Assembly: GCA_905221605.1 (NCBI GenBank)
Contig: CAJNDS010002646.1
Span: 1,034,146 to 1,098,145 of the forward strand
DNA: 64,000 nucleotides
Direction of reading: 5' to 3'
DNA from: Symbiodinium natans
Lineage: Eukaryota; Sar; Dinophyceae; Suessiales; Symbiodiniaceae
Made by a program: the position numbers and the translations under genes. This document shows positions 11,016 to 21,383 of the stretch, piece by piece (the stretch's first letter is position 1; each line of letters begins with the position of its first letter). Below the pieces are notes generated by a model. The model was not told where the DNA came from. It saw nothing but the letters and a program-made list of their open reading frames with translations, and did no database searches.

Positions 11016-11447
11016 GTGAAGACCTTGAAGCCGCAGACGCGAAAGCGGCTGCTGGCGGGCACCTGCGGAAGGGCAAGAGGCACCGAACGCTCGCAGTTGA
11101 AGACCTATGTCTTCCATTCACGTTTGCTGACCAAAGCTTCGGTCCTCTGAGTCATTGACGCTTGCCTGCTGACCTGGCCGACCAAGTTGCCCGCCTTCAG
11201 CAGTCTTCTGCAGTCTTTGTTCCCGACGACAAGAGAAGCAAGAGTGTCTGCGGACATTTTTCATGACCCTCTGGACTGGGCCGCTCTCGCAACTGATGAG
11301 GATCTGCTTGGACACATGAACGCTCTACTAGCAGTGAACAATCATGCAGCAACTCAAGACCCAAATCAAGCACCAGGGACGGCATACCTTGTTTTGCAAA
11401 TTCACAGTCAAAGGAGTACCCACCCAAAAAATTCCCTGCTACCTTAG
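11016..11447 (+). CDS. Unresolved coding-like region
   Basis: Unique DNA with several open + frames: LEAADAKAAAGGHLRKGKRH then, past an in-frame TGA at about 11143, ADLADQVARLQQSSAVFVPD; in another frame, ADIFHDPLDWAALATDEDLL followed by GHMNALLAVNN. Probably two or more exons, but splice sites could not be fixed. Not recognised. Confidence 0.4.
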
Positions 11448-11655
11448 ATATTCTACAGACATGTTGTGGAGGGGGCGGGTGAGTGGGGGGGAGGCTGGGG
11501 GTGGGAGGTGGGGGGGGGGAAACAGCCTGTTTAGCACCTCCAAGCCTCCCTACAAGCACTTACAAGCTTTTGAGGGGAGACAAAACTCAACAAACCCAAA
11601 AGCCTGACCCCCCAAACCCTAAACCCTAAGCCCTAAACCCTGACCCTGAACCCAC

Positions 11656-11732
11656 AAGGCAGCTGGGGCTGCTATAGCAACACCTACGGCTCGCGTCGAC
11701 TTCGATGGCGTCGCGATGCGCCTCGAGCCTTT
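11656..11732 (+). CDS. Probable exon
   Basis: Acceptor CAAGGCAG, donor GTGGTTTGG; frame GAAIATPTARVDFDGVAMRL. CCCTAAA upstream and TTTAGGG downstream. Confidence 0.45.
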
Positions 11733-11784
11733 TTTGGGTGGTTTGGGGTTTAGGGTTTAGGTTTTAGGGTTTAGGGTTTAGGGC

Positions 11785-11887
11785 TACTTGAAGGTTCATG
11801 GGTATTTGTAAGTAGGGTACCCCAAATAAGGTTACGACCATTTGTATTTAGAGTAACGCCACTTATAGCTACCCAGACACCTCCAAG
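11785..11887. mobile_element. Family A inverted-repeat element
   Basis: Left CTACTTGAAGGTTCATGGGT; right end, partly decayed, TAGCTACCCAGACACCTCCA; internal arms AAGTAGGGT and CACTTATAG. Confidence 0.7.
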
Positions 11888-12084
11888 TTTGGGGCGTGGG
11901 GTTCTTTAGGTTGTGCTTCAGGATTCCCAGGTTTGTCGAGTTTCAGGGTTGCAGGCTTACAGCTTCATTGTTTCGTGAGGATTTAGGGTTTAGGGTTTAG
12001 GGTTAAGAAAAGCTACGAACCTGTTATACCCTGATCAACGTATGGGCACGGGTGTAGGGTGTGTAGAGAGTGCACGATTTAGGG

Positions 12085-12207
12085 GCCCTAAACCCTAAAC
12101 CCTAAACCCTAAACCCTAAACTCCCACACCCTAAACCCTAAACCCTAAACCCTAAACTCCCACACCCTAAACCCTAAACCCTAAACCCTAAACCCTAAAC
12201 CCTAAAT
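12085..12207. repeat. CCCTAAA array with higher-order unit
   Basis: Three blocks of heptamers separated by ACTCCCACACCCTAAA, a higher-order repeat. Confidence 0.9.
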
Positions 12208-12683
12208 CCTCCTTCTGAAACACAGAATCCCCCGCCCAGGGATTCCGCTTCACGCACCTAACCTCCGGTCTTCGGCGGGGCAAGCTCCAGTGGGCGTCCG
12301 CCTGAGGGGGGATCGGTAGTTTCGGGCTTAGGGTTTAGGGAAAAGGGTTTTGGGTTTAGGGTTAAGGGTTTAGGGTTAAGGGTGTAGGGTTTAGGGTTTA
12401 GGGTTTCGGCCTAAGGGGTGTCGGCTTGTGTTAGTCTTTCGGGTTGGGTGGAATGACTCTCGGGCTGTGGACGTGGTTGTATTTCTAGTGGCTCTTACTT
12501 TGAGCATGGCCCCTCGCAAGCCAAGATCAGCCGAGGCTTTTGGGCTTTAGGCTTGAGCTTTTTAGGGGCCTTGAGGGCACAGGATATAGGCTGAGGGGAT
12601 GGGGGTAGGCTTTAGGTTGTTTGGGGGGGTTCAGTGCCTAGTGCTAGCCCTAGACGCTAAACCCTAAGCTTTATTTATTTCAG

Positions 12684-12758
12684 CACAGAGCCCAGTGACA
12701 GAGCTCATTGAGCACTGCAATTCGCCGCCTCTGCATGGCCCAAGCCTCCCTATTTTAG
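12684..12758 (+). CDS. Probable exon
   Basis: Acceptor CTTTATTTATTTCAG; runs into TTTTAGGGTTTAG. Frame AQSPVTELIEHCNSPPLHGP. Not recognised. Confidence 0.5.
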
Positions 12759-12794
12759 GGTTTAGGGTTTAGGGCTTGTATGTGATGCCCATGA

Positions 12795-12930
12795 ATGACA
12801 AGGGGTAAATCCTCCCAATAGGGGATCCGAAGTATGGGCCCTTAATTTGTGTCCCCTGTTATAGAACCCTTATATACACTGTACAAAATAAGGGCCTATT
12901 TACTTCGGATCCGTGTAAATCCCAAAAAAA
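12795..12930. mobile_element. Inverted-repeat element (family K)
   Basis: GGATCCGAAGTATGGGCCCT at the left pairs with AAGGGCCTATTTACTTCGGATCC at the right around an AT-rich middle. Confidence 0.7.
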
Positions 12931-13030
12931 AGGGACCATACTAAGGGCCCATGGTACCAACCTTACTAAACTCCAGACATGCGGCAAACCCTAAACCCTA
13001 AACCCTAAACCCTAAACCCTAAACCCGAAG

Positions 13031-13105
13031 TAAGGACTTTCGCTGGAGCATGTTTCTTGAACACCCTGACTGCGCAAGCCTCGAGAGAAGCGGGGTGGTG
13101 TTCAG
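13031..13105 (+). CDS. Probable exon
   Basis: Acceptor CCCGAAG, donor GTCTAGGG; 75 nt, frame DFRWSMFLEHPDCASLERSG. CCCTAAA array immediately upstream. Confidence 0.45.
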
Positions 13106-13269
13106 GTCTAGGGTTAGGCTCTTGGGTTTACTGCTTACTAGTTAAATACTCAATATTATGATTATTATTATTATTGTCATTTTTATATTTTTTAGTATCA
13201 TATATATGCTCGCCCCCCCCCCCCCCATGATCCACACATTTGGCCTCGGGAAGGGATTTTGGGAGGGGG

Positions 13270-13756
13270 GGGGACTCCAGACTCCAGATTTCCAGAAAAA
13301 ATCTGGAGTACGGGGGCCCCGGACTCCAGACTCCAGATTTCCAGAAAAAATCTGGAGTACCCGGGGCCCCAGACTCCAGATTACATACTCCAGAATCTGG
13401 AGTCCAGGGCCCTGGTACTCCAGATTTTTTCTGGAAATCTGGAGTCTGGAGTCTGGAGGTACTCCAGATTTTTTCTGGAAATCTGGAGTCTGGAGTCCGG
13501 GGCCCCCGTACTCCAGATTTTTTCTGGAAATCTGGAGTCTGGAGTCCGGGGCCCCCGTACTCCAGATTTTTTCTGGAAATCTGGAGTCTGGAGTCCGGGG
13601 CCCCGGTACTCCAGATTTTCAGAACTGGAGTCTGGAGTCCGGGGCCCCCGTACTCCAGATTTTTTCTGGAAATCTGGAGTCTGGAGTCCGGGGCCCCCGT
13701 ACTCCAGATTTTTTCTGGAAATCTGGAGTCCGGGGCCCGGGTACTCCAGATCTGGA
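13270..13756. repeat. Palindromic CTCCAGA tandem satellite
   Basis: At least seven units of about 50-68 bp, each a near-palindrome built from CTCCAGATTT, TTTTCTGG, AAATCTGGAG and a GGGGCCCC spacer. All three + frames stay open, giving 170-200-codon artefacts of repeated Ser/Pro/Trp motifs. Confidence 0.95.
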
Positions 13757-15100
13757 AATCTAGTGTTTAGGGTTTAGTGTGTAGGTTTCAGGGTTTAGTG
13801 TTTTGTGTTTAGGGCTGAGTGTTAAGTTTAGGTTTTTTTGGTTTATGGTCAAGCGGCTCGGCTAAAACCCAAATAAAACCCTAAACTCTGAAATCCAAAC
13901 AGTAAGCATCTGAAACCCCGACGGGTTTTTGGTTTCAGGTTTAGATTTAGTAGGGCTCGAGGTTCTGGCCTTGGGGTTTACTGTTTAGGGTTTAGGGTTT
14001 AGTGTCTAATGTTTAGGGTTTAGTTTGAAATGTTTAAGGTTTAGTTTTTGGGTTAAGTGCTTAAGTGTTTAGGGTTTCGTGCTAAGTGTTTGGGGTTTGT
14101 GCTAAGGGCTTAGTGTTAAGCTTTTAGGGTTAGTGTTTAGGGTTTAGTGTTGAGGGTTTCGGGTTTGGGTTTTAGGTTAAGGGTTTTTTAAGGATTTTTA
14201 TTTACAAATTTAAATGATCTGGGGAAGGCACCGGGGCTGCCCCAGACCATTGACAACTTAAAAAACCCTTCTGTTTAGGCTTTAGGGTTTAGTGTGTAGG
14301 GTTTAGTGTGTAATGTTCAGGGTTTAGTTTGTAGGGTGTAGTGTTTAAGTGTTTAGGGTTTAGTGTTTAGTAAGGGTTTAGTGCTTAAGCGTTTAGGGTT
14401 TCGTGTTCAGTGTTTGGGGTTCGTGCTAAGGGCGTAGTGTTAAGCTTTTAGGGTTAGTGTTTACGCTGGTGTTTAGGGTTCAGTGCTAAGGGTTTTGGCT
14501 TTTTTTGGGGTTAAGGGTTTAGTGTGTAGGGTTTAGTGTGTAATGTTTAGGGTTTAGTTTTTAGGGGTGCTTAGGTGTTTAGGGTTTCCTGTTAAGTGTT
14601 TGGGGTTTGTGCTAAGGGCTTAGTGTTTAGTTTTTAGGGTTCGTGTTTAGGGTCTGGTGCTGAGTGTTTAGGGTTTAGTAGTGCTTAAGTGTTTAGGGTT
14701 TCGTGTCAAGTGTTTGGGGTTTGTGGGCCTAGTGTTAAGTTTTTAGGGTTAGTGTTTAGGGTCTAGTGCTGAGTGTTTAGGGTTTAGTGTTAAGGGTTTC
14801 GGGTTTGGTTTTTTGGATTTAGGGTTTTAAGATGTTTACTAGTGTTCAGGGTTTAGTGTGTAGGGTTTAGTGTGTAATGTTCAGGGTTTAGTTTTTAGGG
14901 TGTAGTGTTTGAGTGTTTAGGGTTTCGTGTTTAGGGTCTAGTGCTTAAGTGTTTAGGGTTTCATGTTAAGTGCTTGGGGTTTGTGCTAAGGGCTTAGTGT
15001 TAAGTTTTTGGGTTAGTGTTTAGGGTCTGGTGCTGAGTGTTTAGGGTTTAGAGCTAAGGGTTTCGGGGTTGGATTTTAGGGTTAAGGGGTTTGAGGGTTT
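13757..15100. repeat. Degenerate TTTAGTG/TTTAGGG region
   Basis: Long diverged array of TTTAGGG-related units (TTTAGTGTTTAGGGTT, GTGCTAAGG) with larger repeats of about 200-300 bp. No exon seen. Confidence 0.85.
14218..14247. repeat. Hairpin repeat L, copy 1
   Basis: TCTGGGG and CCCCAGA flank a GC-rich loop containing GGCACCGGGGC. Four copies lie in 1.5 kb. Confidence 0.8.
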
Positions 15101-15116
15101 TTGCAAGTTTACATGA

Positions 15117-15146
15117 TCTGGGGAAGGCACTGGGGCTTCCCCAGAC
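15117..15146. repeat. Hairpin repeat L, copy 2
   Basis: TCTGGGGAAG-CACTGGGG-CTTCCCCAGA: 10-bp stem. Confidence 0.85.
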
Positions 15147-15320
15147 CCACCTAAACATTAAAAATCCTTAAAATCTTATAAAAATCTTTAGAGCTTCTGT
15201 TTAAGCATTCTCAGGATTATGAAGGTTTTAAGCCGTTTAAGCCTTTTAAAGACCTTAAATTGCTTACGTATTTAAGTGGCTGCCCTTTGCGGATTTTAGA
15301 GATTGTTGAAGTTGCCAATG

Positions 15321-15350
15321 GTCTGGAGAAGCCCCGGTGCCTTCCCCAGA
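15321..15350. repeat. Hairpin repeat L, copy 3 (opposite orientation)
   Basis: TCTGGAGAAG-CCCCGGTGC-CTTCCCCAGA; same core reverse-complemented. Confidence 0.85.
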
Positions 15351-15658
15351 CAATATAATTTTTTTAAAATCCGTAAAAGCCTGAAATTCTTACAGTTGTA
15401 AATGGCTGTCCTTTTAAAGTTTAAAGATTTTAGGATGTTCAATTCTAAAATCCGTAACTTCCTTAATTTTAAACGGCTGCCCGTTTTAAATTTTAAAGAA
15501 TTTTAGACTTTTAAGGGATAAACGTTTCGAGGTTGTTAAGGGCTTTAAAGCCTTTTAAGATCCTTGAAATCTTGAAAATTTTGAAAGGCTTTAAATACCT
15601 TAAAGCCCTTCAAATTTGAAAAGGGCTGCCCCTTTTAAGGACCTTTAAAATTGCAAAT

Positions 15659-15690
15659 GGTCTGGGGAAGCCCCGGTGCCTTCCACAGAT
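15659..15690. repeat. Hairpin repeat L, copy 4 (opposite orientation)
   Basis: TCTGGGGAAG-CCCCGGTGC-CTTCCACAGA with one stem mismatch, inside an AT-rich, TTTTAAA-rich stretch (15150-15790). Confidence 0.85.
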
Positions 15691-15961
15691 CATCTAAATT
15701 TTTACAAACCCCTAAACCCTAAAACCCTGAAAAGCCTTAAGCTTCTAAATGGCTACCCTTCTAAAATTTTATAGAGCCGCAAAACACAAGTTTCAGAAGC
15801 AAAATGCGCATAAAAACACTAGTGTTTTTTATAGAGGATAATGTAATAGAGCTTTTTGTATTCCAGTGCAGTTTTTACTGCATTTTCCGGTGAAAAAACA
15901 GAAAATCAGACAAAGACGAAGACAGGAAAACCATAGGTGTGGATCATGGGGGGGGGGCTGA

Positions 15962-15962
<1 letters not shown>

Positions 15963-16003
<41 letters not shown>
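15963..16003. repeat. (TA)n microsatellite
   Basis: About 20 TA units followed by AT-rich DNA. Confidence 0.95.
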
Positions 16004-16007
<4 letters not shown>

Positions 16008-16232
16008 TTATATTTATATTTAAATTTATATACCGTTCATCTAATATCTCAAACCATTTAGTAGTACTTAAATTATTAAATAATATATTGATTATACATA
16101 ATACCATCTAGTTCATTGTATAGCGATCCGCTAGAAAGGCCTTCCGACGCAAGAAACCCTCCACCCGATGACCCTGTACCATAAAACCCGAAACTCAAAT
16201 CCCTAAAACAATAAACCCGAACTAAACTCTTG

Positions 16233-16327
16233 GTAGCCCCGTGGTACCCTTTTCCCTTGTTTAGCCCTACAAGTAACCAGCCAAAAAAAGCTAACCCTTA
16301 CTGTAGTATGGCTGCTGGACTACCAAG
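16233..16327. mobile_element. Family C inverted-repeat element, intron-like
   Basis: Starts GTAGCCCCGTGGTACCC after CTCTTG and ends CTGGACTACCAAG; TIRs CTTGGTAG and CTACCAAG. It shares its core with elements at 31.8, 32.9, 35.6, 42.9 and 44.0 kb and begins GT and ends AG. Confidence 0.65.
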
Positions 16328-16428
16328 AGCCCTACACCCTACACCCTACACCCTAAACCCTAACCTACAAGCCGAAGCCACATCCCCACCGTCCCCTTGC
16401 CAGGTCCGAGGCTACGGTAAGCACCTTC

Positions 16429-16455
16429 ATCCTGCAATGCCTCCGCGACGCACTT
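16429..16455 (+). CDS. Probable exon (3' part readable)
   Basis: In the island 16403-16461 after TTGCCAG, a frame reads SEATVSTFILQCLRDALDA to a TAG; boundaries are uncertain. CCCTAAA upstream and TTTAGGG downstream. Confidence 0.35.
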
Positions 16456-16478
16456 GATGCTTAGGGCTTGAGCTTCAG

Positions 16479-16530
16479 GGTTTAGGGTTTAGGGTTTAGG
16501 GTTTAGGGTTTAGGGTTTAGGGTTTAGGGC
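16479..16530. repeat. TTTAGGG array
   Basis: Seven near-perfect heptamers. Confidence 0.95.
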
Positions 16531-16707
16531 TGGAGGTTTAGGGTTTCGGGTTTAGGGTTGAATCCTTCCGGGCACTTGGACGCCTAAATAAGGTTGCTTC
16601 AAAACACCTACCTAAGCTTCTAACTCTCCATGGTTCATGAAGGGTCTTTGTTGAAGGTCCGTGGATACTTGCAAGCAGGGTCAGAAGTCGTGTGCTTGTT
16701 TTTATAG

Positions 16708-16793
16708 CCAGGCTGGTATCTGAGCCGATGAAGCCTCAAGTAGATTTGGCGCAGGGTACAGACTTCTCGGGTTTTCATGTGAGCGAGTTGCAG
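16708..16793 (+). CDS. Exon
   Basis: Acceptor TGCTTGTTTTTATAG, then two bases and 28 codons (RLVSEPMKPQVDLAQGTDFS, GFHVSELQ), then a GTTTAGGG donor made by a telomere-like array. Not recognised. Confidence 0.55.
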
Positions 16794-17338
16794 GTTTAGG
16801 GTTTAGGGTTTAGGGAGGCTCCGTGAACGCAGTGAGGGTGCATGAGGCCTCCCCCAACAAGATTGATGCTGGGTTGAGGCTCAGGGGGTTTAAGGCGCAG
16901 TGGAGAGCTTGGGGCACAAGACACATTCAAGTAGACAAGGCGAGACAACCCATCTGACAAAGTCCTAAAGGCCCGAAACCACAAGTTTTGGTTTCGGGTT
17001 GGGGTGTAGGCGGCTGGGCCTGTGCCATCCTACACCCTCACTAGCCCCTTGCACCCCTCCCCTCCCTCACGCACACTGTAATCATCCAACTGTACAAACA
17101 AACGAGGGGGGGGACCCGGGACGTTTTAAAGTAGGGCGCCTTGTACCGTACATAACACAACCTATGAACCTTCAAGTAGACTAAATTCCCCAAATCCGAA
17201 GCACCCCCAAACTCCCTCACTTATAGGGCTTTCAGAGGGGATCCGCGGGAGGTCCTACCCGAAACCCTGAACCCTAAACCCGAAACCCTAAACCCTAAAC
17301 CCTAAACCTCTTGAGCCCATCCTGGGAGGTCCTACCAG

Positions 17339-17416
17339 TCTGTGGCGTGGCAAGCGCAGAGTCCAGCCCTGGCAATCGCAGAGGCGCTGGCCGGTCCCAA
17401 TGCGGCTCGGAGTGCG
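17339..17416 (+). CDS. Exon
   Basis: Acceptor CCTACCAG, 26 whole codons (SVAWQAQSPALAIAEALAGP), donor GTTTAGGG. CCCTAAA array upstream, TTTAGGG array downstream. Confidence 0.55.
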
Positions 17417-17518
17417 GTTTAGGGTTTAGGGTTTAGGGTTTAGGGTTTAGGGTTTAGGGTTGAGGGTTGAGGGTTTAGGGTTTACGTAAACCTCAGATAG
17501 GTGTTCCTGTGCCCTTAG
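17417..17518 (+). other. Predicted intron made mostly of TTTAGGG
   Basis: 102 bp between two exon-like islands: GTTTAGGG repeated about nine times, then a short pyrimidine-rich end TTCCTGTGCCCTTAG. Confidence 0.45.
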
Positions 17519-17588
17519 CACGCGCAGACGAGGTCACCAGCGGAGAATTTCGGCTCTGGCACCGGAACGACCAGTTCACAGGCTTTCA
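17519..17588 (+). CDS. Probable exon
   Basis: Acceptor TGTGCCCTTAG. A frame with RADEVTSGEFRLWHRNDQFT reads well, though phase with the previous exon would favour another open frame. Confidence 0.4.
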
Positions 17589-17778
17589 GGGGGAAGGGTT
17601 TCAGGGCTTACGGTGTAGAGTTTTGGCTCCAGAGGGTATAAGGTTCCGAGTTTTTGGATTTAGGAAAATGCTTTAGGGCCTTAGTGTCTACAAGGTTCAG
17701 GGCAATGCCACACCCCCGAAGTACCCCCGAAGTACAAATTAGGGTTAGGGGTCCTAAGGGTACCTTTTACATGCAGGG

Positions 17779-17973
17779 AGCACTTCGCCATCATTTTGGG
17801 TCTGGAAGTTGGAGGCCGTAAATTAAACCCTGAACGCTTCTGGAGGAAACAAGTACAGTATATAGCTGCCATGCGTTTTGGACAACTGCGGATGACACCA
17901 AAATGTTGGCCAAAAAGCCACAAAACACAGGCCTCCACAGCATGTTTCGGTGCAACTCTAAATGCAAGCTGGA
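17779..17973 (+). CDS. Probable exon, long
   Basis: Acceptor TTTACATGCAG, possible donor GTTCCTG. About 65 codons open: FAIILGLEVGGRKLNPERFW, then VQYIAAMRFGQLRMTP. The opposite strand is also open. Not recognised. Confidence 0.4.
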
Positions 17974-18517
17974 AGGTTCCTGAAGTTTTGGGGCCGGTTC
18001 CGAGGAGGGGTTTAGGGTTCAGGGTTTGGGGTTTAGGTTTTAGGGTTTAGGGTTTAGGGTTTAGGGTTTAGGGTTTAGGGTTTAGGGTCTCTCAGTAGGA
18101 TGCCCAGTTGTATCCCTCTTTCCCTTGTCATAACAAACAAAGCAAGGGTATTCTTGCTTCTAGCCTAGCGAAGCAGTGTCCAAAGCCTAGACCCAAAACC
18201 CATGATGACCTTCGGAACCGACCGTATGAAGTAGGGTGTATGGAAGTGCTTGTGTGGCTCCTTCATGACCTCGGTGAGCGTATGTATTGCTAGGATGCCC
18301 AGTAGTCCTCTTCTTCCCTTGTTGAGGTTTAGGATTCCTAATAAGCCCACGCCTCTTTTTTCCCTTGGTTACTTGGGAACCCAGATTGGGTCTGCTTCTT
18401 GATGATGCGAATCATGATAAAACCCTACCCCTTAACCCTAAACCCTTAACCCTAAACCCTGAATCCTGAACCCTGAGCCGTAAACCCTAAACCTTCTTTT
18501 TCGGCTTCATCCCCCAG

Positions 18518-18549
18518 CTCCAGTTCAGTGAGATTGGGGGGCTCCCAAG
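18518..18549 (+). CDS. Probable micro-exon (32 nt)
   Basis: Long pyrimidine tract CTTCTTTTTCGGCTTC then ATCCCCCAG, 32 nt reading LQFSEIGGLP, donor GTAGAT. Confidence 0.45.
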
Positions 18550-18926
18550 GTAGATCCACTTACGTAGGGTTAAGGGCTTACGGTTCTTGCTCTGTAGTAG
18601 CATAAACCCCAAAAGCTGATGTCGTACATCTCGGAGGGGCTCCCTAATCTGCCTAAATCCTGAAAAAATGTGCTGAGTCTTTAGCGAAGCTAATGAGGAT
18701 CAGGGTTAGGAAGGTTAACCGTGGCCAGTCTGAGAAGTACGCCTGATGCCAAACCTGCGTAAACCCCAGACCCTAAACCTTTTGAGTGTTCAGGGACACG
18801 GATGTCAAGGGCTCAACTGGCTGTTTAGCGCTTAGGGCTTTTGATTGCCTAAACCCTAAGCCCTAAACCTTAAACCCTAAACCCCTAAAGGGTTTAGGGT
18901 TGGGTGGTTCGGGGCGTGGGGTGAAG

Positions 18927-18981
18927 GCGCCGACGCGAACTTCACGCCGTTCCGATTCTCGATCCTCGGCTGGCCTTGGGG
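18927..18981 (+). CDS. Exon
   Basis: Acceptor GGTGAAG, frame ADANFTPFRFSILGWPWG, donor GTCTCTTG. CCCTAAA upstream. Confidence 0.5.
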
Positions 18982-19150
18982 GTCTCTTGTGGGGGGTTGA
19001 GGAGTTTTGGGTTTTGGGTTTTGGGTTGGGGGGTTGGGGAGTGAGGTTTGGGTTTAGGTTTAAGGTTTAGGGTTTTGGGGGTTTAGGTGTTTTGGGGTTT
19101 TTGTGGTTGGGGCTTACGGACTTTCTTGTGTTCAGGGTCTTTCGGGGGTT

Positions 19151-19249
19151 GGGGGTTGCAGGGTTGGGCGAGGCAACACGTCTCCTTTCGACAAGCTTTC
19201 GAGGGAGTTCTGGAGGGCACTCGGAGCTCTTCCCAATCTCGTTTCGACA
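19151..19249 (+). CDS. Probable exon
   Basis: Acceptor GGGTTGCAG; two frames open, including TSPFDKLSREFWRALGALPN. It abuts a family E element at 19250. Confidence 0.4.
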
Positions 19250-19345
19250 ATATGGGCATTTCCCAAAATAGGGGTACACCCCTTTCATACCCCCAAGTAC
19301 CATAAGAATCCCCTTAAAGGGACCCCCCAAGAGTGGTACCCATAT
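19250..19345. mobile_element. Family E inverted-repeat element
   Basis: Begins with TATGGGCATTTCCCAAAATA and contains GGGGTACACCCCTTTC; related elements at 37.4, 45.7, 47.2, 54.1, 60.4 and 61.9 kb. Confidence 0.55.
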
Positions 19346-19865
19346 CTATCCCCATATCTTTGCACGGCCTAGGCAAAGCTACCCTAGCTTCTCAGGCCTT
19401 GTCTGTTGGTACAACTCATGAGCATCAGGTCTTAGTGTGAAGCAAGTGGGTTGATGGTTAAGGGATGTTAGGGTTTAGGGTTTGGGGCTTTAGGTATTAG
19501 AGCTTTCGGGCTAACAGGCGCGGGATTGAAAGGCAAAGAAGCTTCGGATCATTGGGGCATGCATTTTCGGGCTCTCTGCAGTTCCGACGTCATTGTCCCC
19601 CCTTCAGCCCTGAACCCTTAACCGAGTCTGAGCAGTTAAAGAGAGCCCTAAGTCCCCAAGCCCTAAAGCCCAAGCCCTATGCCCTAAACCCTAAGCCCCC
19701 TAAAATCTAAACCCAAGGCGCGCCTTCATCGTAAGCTGCGACCATCCATCGGCTGCGACACCTCGGCAAGGGCCGCTGACTCTTGGCTGCAAAGGGGCTG
19801 GAACGCCGTTTTCGACATGAGAATCCCTACTTTACAACTGGACAAACAACTCGCTCGGTCGAGCT

Positions 19866-19947
19866 GGCTCTCTCTCTCTCTCTCTTACTCTCTCTCTCTC
19901 ACTCTGTCTCGCCCTCTCACTCTCTCTCTCCCTCTCTCTCTGTCTCA

Positions 19948-19978
<31 letters not shown>

Positions 19979-19993
19979 ACTCTCTGTCACTCA

Positions 19994-20055
<62 letters not shown>
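19866..20055. repeat. (CT)n microsatellite
   Basis: About 190 bp of CT units with GT and A interruptions. Confidence 0.97.
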
Positions 20056-20060
<5 letters not shown>

Positions 20061-20330
20061 ACCCGTGATCCCCTAACAACCTGAACAACCAACCAGCAAT
20101 ACAGGTAGTAATCCCATAATGCCTAGCTTAACTCACGAAGTCCGAAGCCCTGAGAAAGCCAAAACCTCGAACCGCTTTCAACACTGCACGCCCTGACCGC
20201 CTCTCCATAAACGCTTCCACCTAACCGTTTTGTATTGCTGAACCTCTTAGCACCCTGAATGAACACCCCAGCCCCCCTTGATAAAGCCCGAAGCCAGGAC
20301 ACATGCAACCAAAAGCTCCCAATTTCTTAA

Positions 20331-20438
20331 ACCCTAAACCCTAAACCCTAAACCCTAAACCCTAAACCCTAAACCCTAAACCCTAAACCCTAAACCCTAA
20401 ACCCTAAACCCTAAACCCTAAACCCTAAACCCTAAACC
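20331..20438. repeat. CCCTAAA array
   Basis: About 15 perfect heptamers, directly upstream of an exon-like island. Confidence 0.97.
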
Positions 20439-20449
20439 CCAAACCAACC

Positions 20450-20527
20450 CAGGCCCCGGCTCTCGAACGGCCGGGTTGCCAGCTGCGTTCGCGGGCGGTG
20501 GCAAAACTTCACTCCCAGCCCTGTTCT
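20450..20527 (+). CDS. Probable exon
   Basis: Acceptor CAACCCAG; frames APALERPGCQLRSRAVAKLH and SRTAGLPAAFAGGGKTSLPA both open; ends near GTTCTAGG. Confidence 0.35.
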
Positions 20528-20552
20528 AGGGGTTTCGGCTTATTTGGTTGTT

Positions 20553-20720
20553 TTGGGTCATTTAGGGTCATTTAGGGTCATCTAGGGTTATCTAGGGTTG
20601 TTTAGGGTTGTTTAGGCTTATCTAGGGTTATCTAGGGTTATTTAGGAGTATCTAGGGTTATTTAGGGTTATTTGGGGCCATTTAGGGATTTGAGGTTGTT
20701 TAGGCTTATTTGGGGTTATT
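20553..20720. repeat. TTTAGGGTTA/TCTAGGGTTA 10-mer array
   Basis: Telomere-like unit expanded to a 10-bp period (TTTAGGGTCA, TCTAGGGTTA). Confidence 0.9.
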
Positions 20721-20869
20721 TAGGGCTATTTAGGGTGATTATTTAGGGTTGTTTATTAGGGATTAGGGGTTTAGGGTTTCAGGCTTAGTGTGTTAAAGGG
20801 GTTTTAGGGTTTAAGGGTTTAAGGGTTAGTGGATTTTAACGGGTTGGGGTTTAGGGTTTTAACCTCCAG

Positions 20870-20955
20870 CCCTGGATTTGCTCTTGGACTTGTTGAACAT
20901 GGAACGGCCCGGTTTCGACAGGCACTCCTGTCACATGCTCAAGCGGGGGAAGAGA
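20870..20955 (+). CDS. Probable exon
   Basis: Acceptor TTTTAACCTCCAG; frame LDLLLDLLNMERPGFDRHSC continues open into repeat DNA. Donor unclear (GCACTC possible). Confidence 0.45.
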
Positions 20956-21088
20956 GCCCCGAGAGAATTCCCAAACCCTAAAGTCCTAGAAGCCCTTTGT
21001 AAACCTTCGACATGCTTTGAACATCCGGGACCCTTTAGAAGACCAAGACCCCTGCACTCCCCGCCACAGGTGTTTTAGTTCATCCCTA

Positions 21089-21185
21089 CATGGCCCCCTT
21101 ACCCCAAGGGGTCCATGTACCTATGAAGTATGTACTTGGGCCCTAGAGCTACTGTACGGGGACCCCTTTACGGCCCGAGTAAAGT
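21089..21185. mobile_element. Family F inverted-repeat element
   Basis: GGGGTCCATGTACCTATGAA and TACTTGGGCCCT at the left, ACCCCTTTACGGCCCGAGTA at the right; relatives near 28.1, 33.9, 39.4 and 54.9 kb. Confidence 0.6.
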
Positions 21186-21276
21186 GAGTGCCTATGGCTC
21201 ATCTTGACCCACCCTAAACCCTAAACCCTAAACCCTAAACCCTAAACCCTAAACCCGTCTAGGTTTTAGAGTTCAG

Positions 21277-21383
21277 GGGCTGAGGGCATCATCGGCTTCT
21301 GGGTTCGGCGGATGGAGCAACCATGGCTCTCCGGGCAGCGATACAGCTTCTATCAGGAGCCGTACATCCCTGATCCCTCTTAG
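21277..21383 (+). CDS. Exon, possibly terminal
   Basis: Acceptor TAGAGTTCAG, two bases, then 34 codons to TAG (AEGIIGFWVRRMEQPWLSGQ, RYSFYQEPYIPDPS) immediately before a TTTAGGG array. CCCTAAA upstream. Not recognised. Confidence 0.5.

Noticed and set aside
13158-13777. Three overlapping + ORFs of 170-200 codons
   Set aside because: Produced by the palindromic satellite; the same short motifs repeat and all frames are open.
20478-20520. Walker A-like GGGKTS
   Set aside because: The spacing does not match GxxxxGK[ST], and other frames are open.
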